In this document: one piece after another, positions 44,235-52,504 of the stretch
How the letters are laid out: every line of letters begins with the position of its first letter
Numbering within the stretch: position 1 is the first letter of the stretch
DNA from: a virus
IMG/VR virus record: IMGVR_UViG_3300047457_001195
Span: 1 to 59,226 of that record
Strand: one strand, 5' to 3'
Length of the DNA: 59,226 nucleotides
Made by a program: the position numbers and the translations under genes
The notes under the pieces: generated by a model
What the model saw: only the letters and a program-made list of their open reading frames with translations
Told to the model about the DNA's origin: nothing
Databases searched by the model: none

Positions 44235-45364
44235 TTTGCGTCTTTAAAAAGAGAATCAATTTTTCTATCTTTATCAATACTCTTGCCGCATTGATTCCAG
44301 CAAACACCTATGCTCTTAGATTTCCAACTCTTACTGTAAATATCCAATACCTTGCTGTCTAAAATTTCTTTTAGACTATGATGATGTAGACTGTTTTTAT
44401 TTTCCATTTGAGATTGAATTTCTTGAACTTGAATAGCTTCAGGGCTATGAGTTACAAGCATTCTGACACCAACAAAGCAGCACGGTAAAACTCTTCCCAA
44501 GGCATCTATATAAATTTCCACTACTGACCTATCATGATAAGGAACTGGAGCTTTTCTTGAGCTCATACAATCTATACTACCTTCTACCTTTATAGGAATA
44601 AATTTCGGAGCAATATATCTAGGATCAGCAGGAACATACGGCGGATATCCGTTGTTATTAGCATGTTCAATAACATAATCTAATTTAAGATTTTTATCGT
44701 ATGCTGGCATAGCCTGTCCGTCTACTCCAAAAGGATTTTTTAAGATAAAAATCATACCATGTTGATAGGCTAACTCCCTAGCCTTTTCTATCTGGTGAAC
44801 ATTGTGTTTAAATTGAAGGAAATCCCAATGTGCAAGAGCACCAGTTTCTACGTAGGCTAAAAGATTTTCCCAGACCCTACTCCACTTAACATTACGTCTA
44901 TAGATATGATTAGTATCCTCCAATCCATCTATACTAAATGTAATCACACGTTTGGGAATTACACCATTTACTGGTTTTTTTTGAGCAAATAACTCTCCTA
45001 TTTGCCTATATAATGTTTTAGATCGCAGTCCCCCATTTGTATTAACCTGTATGTTTCCTGGACTATGTTCTGCTATATATTCCAAAATTTTGTAGATATC
45101 CTTACAGGCCATAGGATCGCCGTAATCTCCACATAGCAACCAATAGTAAATGTTTGACATTATTTCCTTTGGGAACCATTTAACGAAATCTTCATAGGTT
45201 ATTTCAGTTTGAATAAGCCTTGGATCAGGAATAGGACTATTCATCATAAACCTAGTGCATCCTGGGCAAGCGGCATTACACTTGCTAGAAAGTTCTATGT
45301 GAACTGAAGATATTTTTTCATATCTCCATAATGGGTGTTTAGTGGTTATTGCCAAATGTTCCAT
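44231..45364 (-). CDS. Radical-SAM/SPASM protein (B)
   Basis: 377 residues. Radical-SAM motif Cys29-x3-Cys33-x2-Cys36 (SKCNAACPGCTRFM), then LLCGDYGDP in the GGEP position and TFSIDGL on a later strand. The C-terminus carries an auxiliary-cluster region: Cys266, Cys295-Cys296 (YIDALGRVLPCCF), Cys355 and Cys359 (GVCWNQCGKS), typical of SPASM proteins such as peptide-modifying enzymes. It differs from the other two in domain order. Its substrate is unknown. It overlaps the SGNH gene upstream and rSAM-A downstream, so all are made together. Confidence 0.87.
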   Translation of the reverse strand: MEHLAITTKHPLWRYEKISSVHIELSSKCNAACPGCTRFMMNSPIPDPRLIQTEITYEDFVKWFPKEIMSNIYYWLLCGDYGDPMACKDIYKILEYIAEHSPGNIQVNTNGGLRSKTLYRQIGELFAQKKPVNGVIPKRVITFSIDGLEDTNHIYRRNVKWSRVWENLLAYVETGALAHWDFLQFKHNVHQIEKARELAYQHGMIFILKNPFGVDGQAMPAYDKNLKLDYVIEHANNNGYPPYVPADPRYIAPKFIPIKVEGSIDCMSSRKAPVPYHDRSVVEIYIDALGRVLPCCFVGVRMLVTHSPEAIQVQEIQSQMENKNSLHHHSLKEILDSKVLDIYSKSWKSKSIGVCWNQCGKSIDKDRKIDSLFKDAK

Positions 45365-46401
45365 GTTTTTCTACAATAATCAGTTTTCTCTAGATGATGA
45401 TAAATTTCTTGAGCTAACAATCGATGTGCTTTGGAGCTAGGGTGTCCACAATTCATGATCCACTTTGTTTCACTTCCCCCATGTTCTCCACATATAGAAA
45501 GGTGGTTTAATGATGGATCATAGTTGTCTTCTTGACTTAATGCGAGAGTAAAAAAATTAGATTTCCCTTGAGGAGCAATAAATGAATTCCAATCAACAGA
45601 ATCAAATAAAAACTGATGATATCTATCAGGTTGAGAATCTTCTCGAATGTCTAGGATTTGTTTTTTTTGATCTCTGATTATCCTAGTTTTAGACATTTTG
45701 TAGAAATAGTCTGGGTTATAGTAATCATTGAATGCCGGGAAAGTGATTAATTTTGCATTATGATTTTTTACCCATGACGTCAATAGTTGATAATTTGTAA
45801 GGAAATTTAATGCTTCCCATTTCTCCGAATAAAGCTCTTGTGAAAATCCCTCTTGTAATTTATTCCAAGAGATAGTTTCATGGTTAGCATAAGAAGGCCA
45901 TGCAGTTCGGTAATAGTTATCGTGACTATTTTCATCGATTAGAATATCTAATCGATTGGCAGAAGTAGGGCAAAATACTACTATTATTTCATCAGCCTTT
46001 TTCCATTCAACAGGAACCAGAAATAGCTTCATAATACTAGATTTAAGGCCAGCTCCTGGGCTTCCGAAATTAATAGGTGTATATTCTTTTTTTAGGAAAT
46101 CTCTACATAAGATTGATGTGAAAGAATTCTCAACAAACATCTTGTCGAATTCTATATAGGAATAATCGTGATTGCTCATAATAAGTCCTGGAAATTTTTC
46201 TAATATTTTTTTACGTTCTATTACACTATAATTATTAAGAGTCCATGTTGCACCGTTAGAATACACAGGAGGGGAGCTGTCTAAGAGTTCTTGACTAAAC
46301 GCAGCTGATCCAAAAACAAAAGAACATCCTATAGATACAATAATTTTATTTGTTTGATCAAGACCTTGATTAATCGCTTTTACGCTTTTAGAATAGTGCA
46401 T
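45346..46401 (-). CDS. SGNH/GDSL-like hydrolase or acyltransferase (A)
   Basis: 351 residues. Block I is IIVSIGCSFVFGS (Ser of G-x-S-F), block II is NFGSPGAG, and the closing block is GHPSSKAHRLLAQEIYHHL with the likely catalytic His. Asn of block III is not clear. These enzymes add or remove acyl groups, often on sugars. It is a tandem paralogue of the next gene (shared EYTPINFG and C-terminal HP-x3-(A/G)H). It overlaps radical-SAM B by 19 bases and shares one base with its paralogue's end. Confidence 0.72.
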   Translation of the reverse strand: MHYSKSVKAINQGLDQTNKIIVSIGCSFVFGSAAFSQELLDSSPPVYSNGATWTLNNYSVIERKKILEKFPGLIMSNHDYSYIEFDKMFVENSFTSILCRDFLKKEYTPINFGSPGAGLKSSIMKLFLVPVEWKKADEIIVVFCPTSANRLDILIDENSHDNYYRTAWPSYANHETISWNKLQEGFSQELYSEKWEALNFLTNYQLLTSWVKNHNAKLITFPAFNDYYNPDYFYKMSKTRIIRDQKKQILDIREDSQPDRYHQFLFDSVDWNSFIAPQGKSNFFTLALSQEDNYDPSLNHLSICGEHGGSETKWIMNCGHPSSKAHRLLAQEIYHHLEKTDYCRKTWNIWQ

Positions 46402-47411
46402 TAGTTCCCCCGCAAATACTCAAAAACTAATCTAGCAAACAAATCATGACCTTTTTGTCCGGGATGACTACAAGGTGTCATCCAACCGAGCGGACTTCGC
46501 TTATTTTGAAATTGGAAATAAAACTCTTCTTTATCAGATAGATCAGGTTCATTCATCATACACATATGAGCCATTGTAAAATGTCCGTTGGGGTCAAACA
46601 TGAGATGCCACGGCCAGTGTTCTGCTAGAGATTCGGCATCATTGTCATGAATATAATGTGATTCATCTTTATACAACCAATTAGATTCTCTGCTAATAGT
46701 TTTTCTAAGAATAGATTTCATAATTGATTTTTCAAATCTTTTGTCAAAGGCAGGAGTAATTATTAGTTTGGCATTTTTATTTTGGCACCAACTTTCTAGT
46801 TCTTTAACAGCCAAATAAGATTCAATCATACCTGCTTTATCAGAAAAAACAGCTTCTGAATAAGCTCCCCAAAGTTTACCCATGGCAGAAGTTTCGTGCC
46901 CTTTGGGCAGACTAGGCCAGACAGTTTTAAACCAATTACCTGGTGTAGTAGCGGTGTCTTCAACGAAGTCAAATCTTTCTAGTGACGTTGGCATAAAAAT
47001 AATGATAAGTTCTTTTATCAAGTGCCAATTAATCTGAGGGTGCAGGTATAGCTGCTTTACCCTACCTCTATTAGATCCGCCTGCTTTTCCAAAGTTTATG
47101 GGAGTATATTCTCCCATAAAATATTTGTTCGCTAGAACATCTACAAAGGCGTTTCTAGCGCACATTTGAAATATCATAATTTGACTATTTTCAAGAATAA
47201 GGTCAGGATATTCCTTTACTATTCTTGCCTTGGTATTATCATCTGCTAGAATCTTTAAAGGATATCCAGGAGCTTCAAAGTGCCAATTATATTTTTCATA
47301 AAGATCATCATCTATAGCACCCTGCCCTTCCACAAATGAATCTCCTAGAGCAATTATTGCTTTATTTGTTTTAGCTAGACTATTGTTAATTTTCTGTATG
47401 TCTACTGGCAT
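46401..47411 (-). CDS. SGNH/GDSL-like hydrolase or acyltransferase (B)
   Basis: 336 residues. Block I IIALGDSFVEGQGA is canonical GDSF; block II NFGKAGGSNRG; C-terminal CSHPGQKGHDLFARLVFEYL supplies the His. Shared EYTPINFG and a similar length show duplication with the gene at 45346. GGGGGA precedes the start of that next gene. Likely an esterase or O-acyltransferase acting on a glycan (inference). It overlaps the gene upstream by 26 bases. Confidence 0.74.
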   Translation of the reverse strand: MPVDIQKINNSLAKTNKAIIALGDSFVEGQGAIDDDLYEKYNWHFEAPGYPLKILADDNTKARIVKEYPDLILENSQIMIFQMCARNAFVDVLANKYFMGEYTPINFGKAGGSNRGRVKQLYLHPQINWHLIKELIIIFMPTSLERFDFVEDTATTPGNWFKTVWPSLPKGHETSAMGKLWGAYSEAVFSDKAGMIESYLAVKELESWCQNKNAKLIITPAFDKRFEKSIMKSILRKTISRESNWLYKDESHYIHDNDAESLAEHWPWHLMFDPNGHFTMAHMCMMNEPDLSDKEEFYFQFQNKRSPLGWMTPCSHPGQKGHDLFARLVFEYLRGN

Positions 47412-48780
47412 TTTTATTAATATGATTAATCATTATTTCGTATAGATCAAAAACATAGGTTTCTGCTCTATTTTGAAAATGTCTAAAATTATACTTTAAT
47501 ATACCTTCTATATCGTAATACCATTTAAATTTTTCTTCTATACTAAATGATTGAATGCGACGCATTTCTTTAACAATATATTCCATCCTTTCAAATGTAG
47601 GTAGTTCATCGTAACCTTCATTGATATAAGGATAGAAAGTTTTATATCCTAATTTCCGTAAATTTTTTAGAACCCCCTTGCTACCGAGGATAATAAACGG
47701 ATGCTGACATGCTATAGGTTTAAATGTTTTTTCACTGATAAAACAGGTTCCTTCTGCATCACTACAGCTTGCTTCACTAACAACGCTGCACCATGTCTTC
47801 AAAGTTGTTATATCACTGATCTTAGAGATATATGCCCCACCATCACCACTTTCAAAATTTGATCGACCGTAGTTCTCGGGATTTTCAAAAGGCATTAAGG
47901 GCAATGTTAAATTTAATCTTTCAGCATCTTCGGGAGAAATAGATTTACCCTCATTATAGCTTTCTTGCCATGTGAATTTATTCATTGAAACTAGATTATC
48001 TCGAATTAAATCGGCATCGTGAAGATACTTATAAAACCATAAGCGATGAGGCCTAGTTCTTTTTTGTAAAATATTAAAAGTCTGTATAGCAGGAGGGTTA
48101 AACTTTTTAAAGGCCATTTGATAATCAAAATCTGGCAATTTTCTCATTACAATTTTGCCAGGGTGGGGTAATCCAAATTCGGTATACCCTCTTGATACTT
48201 CATATATAGCAAACTCAAAATGAGGCCATCCTACGACCAACATATCTGGTGGAACATTATGGGCTTCTGCCCATTGTCTGTATCTCTCTTCTGCTTCAAT
48301 GTCACCGGTAAAATACATAATCTGGCTAGGAGGAATACCGTAATCTTGACACGATGTATGGAACCAATCAAATAACCACGGAGCATGATAACCTTCATGT
48401 GTCTGATCTATGAGGAAAAAACCTTGCTTATTCCTTAGTAGCTCTAACATACTAGGATTTATAAAAGAAAACAAATTTTTATGATTAGGATTTTCTGGAT
48501 TTCCGCCATTACCTTTGCTGTCTGGTCCTGACCATAACCAAGGAGCGGGACCTACACTTATTGGCATGATAAATTTAAAATTGCCATAAGTAGGAGCATA
48601 CTTAATATCAACAATTTGTGGATAAGGTTTATTTAAAACTGGATTAGATTTAACCTGTCTTAGCATTGTAGAAGCTATAGGGCTTACTCCTACTCTAGGA
48701 TTTAAACCATTTTGCTCTCGGCAAGTGAGTAAATTTAATCCATCATATCCGACTAGTTTCTCAAAATAAAACCTTAACAT
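47386..48780 (-). CDS. Putative glycosyltransferase (A), phage family
   Basis: 464 residues. About residues 345-400 contain FISEKTFKPIACQHPFIILG, then LRKLGYKTFYPYINEGYDEL. The motif E-K-T-F-(K)-x-(I)-x(4)-P-F-(I)-(I)-x(7)-L-R-x-L-G-(F/Y)-K-T-F resembles the acceptor/donor region of GT10/GT47-like glycosyltransferases and is common in uncharacterised proteins of aquatic phages. No membrane segment. It shares the signature with the protein at 48780. Enzyme activity is inferred from this motif and from surrounding sugar-type genes. Confidence 0.6.
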   Translation of the reverse strand: MLRFYFEKLVGYDGLNLLTCREQNGLNPRVGVSPIASTMLRQVKSNPVLNKPYPQIVDIKYAPTYGNFKFIMPISVGPAPWLWSGPDSKGNGGNPENPNHKNLFSFINPSMLELLRNKQGFFLIDQTHEGYHAPWLFDWFHTSCQDYGIPPSQIMYFTGDIEAEERYRQWAEAHNVPPDMLVVGWPHFEFAIYEVSRGYTEFGLPHPGKIVMRKLPDFDYQMAFKKFNPPAIQTFNILQKRTRPHRLWFYKYLHDADLIRDNLVSMNKFTWQESYNEGKSISPEDAERLNLTLPLMPFENPENYGRSNFESGDGGAYISKISDITTLKTWCSVVSEASCSDAEGTCFISEKTFKPIACQHPFIILGSKGVLKNLRKLGYKTFYPYINEGYDELPTFERMEYIVKEMRRIQSFSIEEKFKWYYDIEGILKYNFRHFQNRAETYVFDLYEIMINHINKNASRHTEN

Positions 48781-49967
48781 TAGATTAGTCCCGGAGGAGG
48801 TTGATTTTGGGACAAAAAAGTATGATTTACGATATTTTTTAAAAATCCAAAATCTTCTGACATTTCAATTTTTGCCATTCGCTGCTTCATTATTTCAAGA
48901 TTATAATCTGCGATGGGTTGTAATTTATCAAGCAAATAAGCATACTCATTATCTGGCAAATTCCTTAATCTATCTAACTCACTAGCAACGGCTTCGAACC
49001 TGGTTTCTAAATTATCTATTTTGTCATATGATTCATCTATCCAGGGGTGAAAAGTTTTGAATCCTAGCTGTCTAAGTGCCTCTAAAAAGTTTTGAGATGA
49101 AACAATAATAAAGGGTCTGGAGCAAGAAATTGCCTTAAATGTTTTTTCAGTAGGAAAAGCCACTGAAAACCTATTAGGTTCTATGTGTTTCCAGTGCGGC
49201 CAAAACCAGTGCGGATCACATTGAGATTCTACAGTAACATTGATGCCAGAGGTCTGTATGAGATTATAAGTCACATCATTAAACTTCTGTTGAATATTAA
49301 CTTCTTTAAAAGTATAAGGTATTCCTGAGATCCAATCTAAAATCTTTTCAGTCATATTAAACCCCATTTCTTCTGCATCTTTAATTAATTGCTCATGGGG
49401 AAAAATTTTCATACCATAGGGATCAAGATTATTATAGGTATAATTAATATCTTTTAAAAGATCCTTATCTAGTAACCTTAAAAAAAAGTTTAATCTCCAT
49501 CGTTGGTAATTTCTACTCAACAGGCTGAAACGATTAATTATAGGTCGATTTGGCCTAGGATGGCAAATGCCCATCAATAAAGGCAAATGGCATACATGAT
49601 ATCCTATAAATCCAAAATCATTCATACTTTGGTTAAACCAATTTACCCAATTTTCATCTCCTAGGACAAAATAACATTGTCCAGGAGGAACCTCATGTTC
49701 TTTTAAAACGCTAACCCAAGCATCGATATCTGAATAATTAAAAAATTCGTCTGGATGAAAAATTAAAAACTTGCTAGTAGGATCGCTCCTTAGATGCTGC
49801 CAATGCCTCTCTTCTAAAAAATCTTTAATATGGAGTCCTCGAACAACAAAATCATGGCAGTCATACCAATATACATCATTTGGTCGGCAAGCCGAGTTCT
49901 TTAAATTTGCAAAGTATTGTCCTTGCAAATATCCGTGAGAGACATTAGTCTTTGTATAGATTTTCAT
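48780..49967 (-). CDS. Putative glycosyltransferase (B), phage family
   Basis: 395 residues. FPTEKTFKAISCSRPFIIVS followed by LRQLGFKTFHPWIDESYDKI is the same signature as in the 464-residue neighbour, so the two are paralogues with different N-terminal halves. The start of the upstream oxygenase overlaps its start by four bases, and its own stop shares a base with the next ATG. A role in building a surface sugar or modifying virion proteins is plausible; no proof of activity from sequence alone. Confidence 0.6.
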   Translation of the reverse strand: MKIYTKTNVSHGYLQGQYFANLKNSACRPNDVYWYDCHDFVVRGLHIKDFLEERHWQHLRSDPTSKFLIFHPDEFFNYSDIDAWVSVLKEHEVPPGQCYFVLGDENWVNWFNQSMNDFGFIGYHVCHLPLLMGICHPRPNRPIINRFSLLSRNYQRWRLNFFLRLLDKDLLKDINYTYNNLDPYGMKIFPHEQLIKDAEEMGFNMTEKILDWISGIPYTFKEVNIQQKFNDVTYNLIQTSGINVTVESQCDPHWFWPHWKHIEPNRFSVAFPTEKTFKAISCSRPFIIVSSQNFLEALRQLGFKTFHPWIDESYDKIDNLETRFEAVASELDRLRNLPDNEYAYLLDKLQPIADYNLEIMKQRMAKIEMSEDFGFLKNIVNHTFLSQNQPPPGLI

Positions 49968-50701
49968 GCTTGATCTCGTTTATCATAAGCTATTTTTTTG
50001 ATAGGATCATACCAATATTGACTTCTATGAGGGGGATCATCTTCCTTAAAAGTAGAATTGCTGGTATAGAAAAATAACCTAAATGTAGTCCTAGGTTTAT
50101 CTCTAGGACACATTAAGGGCTTTGTGTGTCCGTGCCATCCTAATTTGTCGTATTGCCAAATAATGCATCTATTGAAAAGACAATCTACATGAGTGACAAC
50201 ATTTTCTCTTTCTTTATCATAAAAATCTAAACCGCCGTTCCAACTAGGATCCCAATCAGGTGTTAGATAAATGATCATGCTGGCTGCTCTATGTAATTTT
50301 AGTGTGTCATTCCAATTAAAATCAGTATGTATTTTTAAAGTGTCTCCGGCGAATGATTTACTATATCCGGCACCGATAAGGTAAGGATCAGGAATCAATC
50401 CTTTAATACCTGTCATTTTTTCTAATCCAGCTAACGAACTTGCACTATGTAAATAGTTAGTGACTTCAAATGCCAGAGGTGTCTGATTGAGTTTGTTTAG
50501 CTCGATCATGTGACTACCATTTCTAGTAAATGTTCTCCATGTAGATTCATTAATAGATTGCAATTCTTGAAACATGTTTGATGCAACATCTACTGGAAGA
50601 AAATCATCAATTACAGTCATAGGGATAGGGCTAGCGCCAGCAAAATCTCTATCACCTTGATATATATCCTGTGTGAAAATATCAGTAAGATGTTTCATCA
50701 A
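49964..50701 (-). CDS. Prolyl-4-hydroxylase-like 2OG/Fe(II) oxygenase
   Basis: 245 residues. The double-stranded beta-helix oxygenase motifs are visible: His125-x-Asp127 (KIHTDFNW), the distal His190 or His192 (GWHGHTKPL) and Arg208 (RTTFRLFFY) for 2-oxoglutarate. MTVIDDFLP at the N-terminus is typical of the P4Hc group. It may hydroxylate Pro or Lys in a protein or a small acceptor. This window encodes about 1900 residues of Gly-Pro-rich collagen-like sequence, so proline hydroxylation of the fibre is an attractive but untested idea. It overlaps both neighbours by four bases. Confidence 0.85.
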   Translation of the reverse strand: MMKHLTDIFTQDIYQGDRDFAGASPIPMTVIDDFLPVDVASNMFQELQSINESTWRTFTRNGSHMIELNKLNQTPLAFEVTNYLHSASSLAGLEKMTGIKGLIPDPYLIGAGYSKSFAGDTLKIHTDFNWNDTLKLHRAASMIIYLTPDWDPSWNGGLDFYDKERENVVTHVDCLFNRCIIWQYDKLGWHGHTKPLMCPRDKPRTTFRLFFYTSNSTFKEDDPPHRSQYWYDPIKKIAYDKRDQA

Positions 50702-51474
50702 AACCCAAAGTGACCTTTGTTTATTACAGGATCATAATCATGAACAATGTGTTTAATAATATCCATTTGCTTTCCATAATCCTGAGTTTTTGTATCGAGT
50801 GCGTCAGCTAGTTTGTAATGTAGATCAATCAAGGACTTTTCTCTTTCAAAATCTAAATTGAACCCGAACCTATTTCTAATTCTTTCGTTGAAAAAATGTA
50901 GGTGACTGTTAATATCCCCGTGTCCATCATGGCAGCGTCCTTCAAAATTTGTATTAACTTCAATAGGAAAATAATCTAAATCAGGCAGAGCATTAAGGAA
51001 TAGATCCTGCATTTCTCGATTAAAGTCTCCTGCATCTTTGTCAAAGTCAGGCCCTCTGGGATACATATAGAAAGTAAACTGGTAATCCATATTAAACATC
51101 TTGTTAGCAGACAAAATTGCCACAGAGTTTTTCATAATATCATTATTCCAACTCCACCATCTATCGCAAAAGGAATCTCCGTATAATGGATTATGAAATA
51201 CACATCCTCCTCCAGACCACGAATCTGTATAACGATCTTCTCTTGTCCAAGTGGACCATTGAGTAATTACCAAGTCACGATCTGTTATTTTATATTTGAC
51301 ATCAGCTTCGACCATTTTGTGCATGATAGCAACATTACCTATGCCCATCTGAGCAAAATTGTAAATTGGCTTGTCAGTTGAATAACGACACATATCTGCC
51401 CATGTGGGCCATCTAAAATTAGTAAATGAACAGCCAAATATAAAAATTCGATCAACATCATTTAAAGTTTTCAT
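50698..51474 (-). CDS. SGNH-like protein (C)
   Basis: 258 residues. The N-terminus reads RIFIFGCSFTNFRWPTWADM, a G-C-S-F-T block I typical of an SGNH variant common in phage genomes; later NFAQMGIGNVAIMHK may be block II and HDGHGDINSHLHFF lies near the catalytic His position. It is distinct in sequence from the tandem pair at 45346-47411. The SD sequence AAGGAT precedes the ATG. Function inferred as sugar acyl hydrolysis or transfer; a loss of enzymatic activity cannot be excluded. Confidence 0.65.
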   Translation of the reverse strand: MKTLNDVDRIFIFGCSFTNFRWPTWADMCRYSTDKPIYNFAQMGIGNVAIMHKMVEADVKYKITDRDLVITQWSTWTREDRYTDSWSGGGCVFHNPLYGDSFCDRWWSWNNDIMKNSVAILSANKMFNMDYQFTFYMYPRGPDFDKDAGDFNREMQDLFLNALPDLDYFPIEVNTNFEGRCHDGHGDINSHLHFFNERIRNRFGFNLDFEREKSLIDLHYKLADALDTKTQDYGKQMDIIKHIVHDYDPVINKGHFGF

Positions 51475-51497
51475 TGTTAGATCCTTAATAAATTAAT

Positions 51498-52502
51498 CTA
51501 CATTAGTCTTTCAGACCAAGTTTTCGGTGTATACTGATTGGTAATTTCTATAGGGTAGTCATACTGAAATGTCCTTGGACCCTGTTGCTTAATATAGGCA
51601 ATAGTAGATTTTAATCCATCAATGAGAGTGGTTTTAGTTTCATATCCTAAAATTTGTCTGGCCTTATCTGCTGAACAAGTAGCATATCTAATTTCTCTAG
51701 GACGCTCATCCATATATGTAGGTTCTCCTTGAAATCCAGTTTCTTGAATTATCAATTTTGCCAAGTCGTTTATGGTAACAAATTCTTCATCAGGTCCTAT
51801 ATTAAAGATATCGTTTTTAATTGTAGGATCTAAAGCTAACTTTTCCAAACATGATATACAATCTTGAACAAAACTAAAACATCTCATTTGATTGCCATCT
51901 CCATAGATAATAGGAGGTTTACCCTGTAGAACACGATTAATCATTATACTCATTACGTTTCGAAATGGGTCATCAAATCTCTGCCTAGGACCAACAATAT
52001 TATGAGGTACGGCCACTATCCATTCCATATTATTCATAGGAGCCAACATCTTTAAAACATCTTCTGCTGCCACCTTGGCCACAGCATATGGATCAACAGG
52101 ACTTGGGGATTGTGTTTCTTTAAATGGGTAATCTTGATTACCATAACGTGCCATGCTAGAACAAAAAACAAAACGTTTTACCTTATTTTGAATAGCAGCC
52201 GAAATAGTTGCTACACTAGCACCAAAGATGTTTTTGGTGATAAAGTGCGGACTAAAGATACTTAGACCTTCATGAGCTGTAGCAGCAGCATGAATAACTA
52301 CATCAGATCCTCGCATGGCATAGACCATTCTATCTATGTCATTACAATCAATCTGATAAAATTTGACAGACTGATCTACATTGATCTTATAACCACCTAG
52401 AAGGTTATCATTACCTGTTACTTCGTGACCTAACTCTAACATTCGATCTGCTAGGTGACTACCCAAAAATCCTGCAACTCCTGTGATAAAAATTTTAGCC
52501 AT
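51498..52502 (-). CDS. NAD-dependent sugar epimerase/dehydratase (extended SDR)
   Basis: 334 residues. The Rossmann motif G-x-x-G-x-x-G is at residues 8-14 (FITGVAGFLGSHLADRMLEL), the catalytic Tyr139-x3-Lys143 in DPYAVAKVAAE, and Ser115-Ser116 in FVFCSSMARYG. The C-terminal half (RPREIRYATCSADKARQILG) matches nucleotide-sugar epimerases of the GalE/WbpP type. It should interconvert a nucleotide-sugar in the cytoplasm, feeding the glycosyltransferases nearby. Intact. No clear SD sequence; a GATAAATA at 52516-52523 lies in the end of the gene upstream. Confidence 0.9.
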   Translation of the reverse strand: MAKIFITGVAGFLGSHLADRMLELGHEVTGNDNLLGGYKINVDQSVKFYQIDCNDIDRMVYAMRGSDVVIHAAATAHEGLSIFSPHFITKNIFGASVATISAAIQNKVKRFVFCSSMARYGNQDYPFKETQSPSPVDPYAVAKVAAEDVLKMLAPMNNMEWIVAVPHNIVGPRQRFDDPFRNVMSIMINRVLQGKPPIIYGDGNQMRCFSFVQDCISCLEKLALDPTIKNDIFNIGPDEEFVTINDLAKLIIQETGFQGEPTYMDERPREIRYATCSADKARQILGYETKTTLIDGLKSTIAYIKQQGPRTFQYDYPIEITNQYTPKTWSERLM

Positions 52503-52504
52503 AA

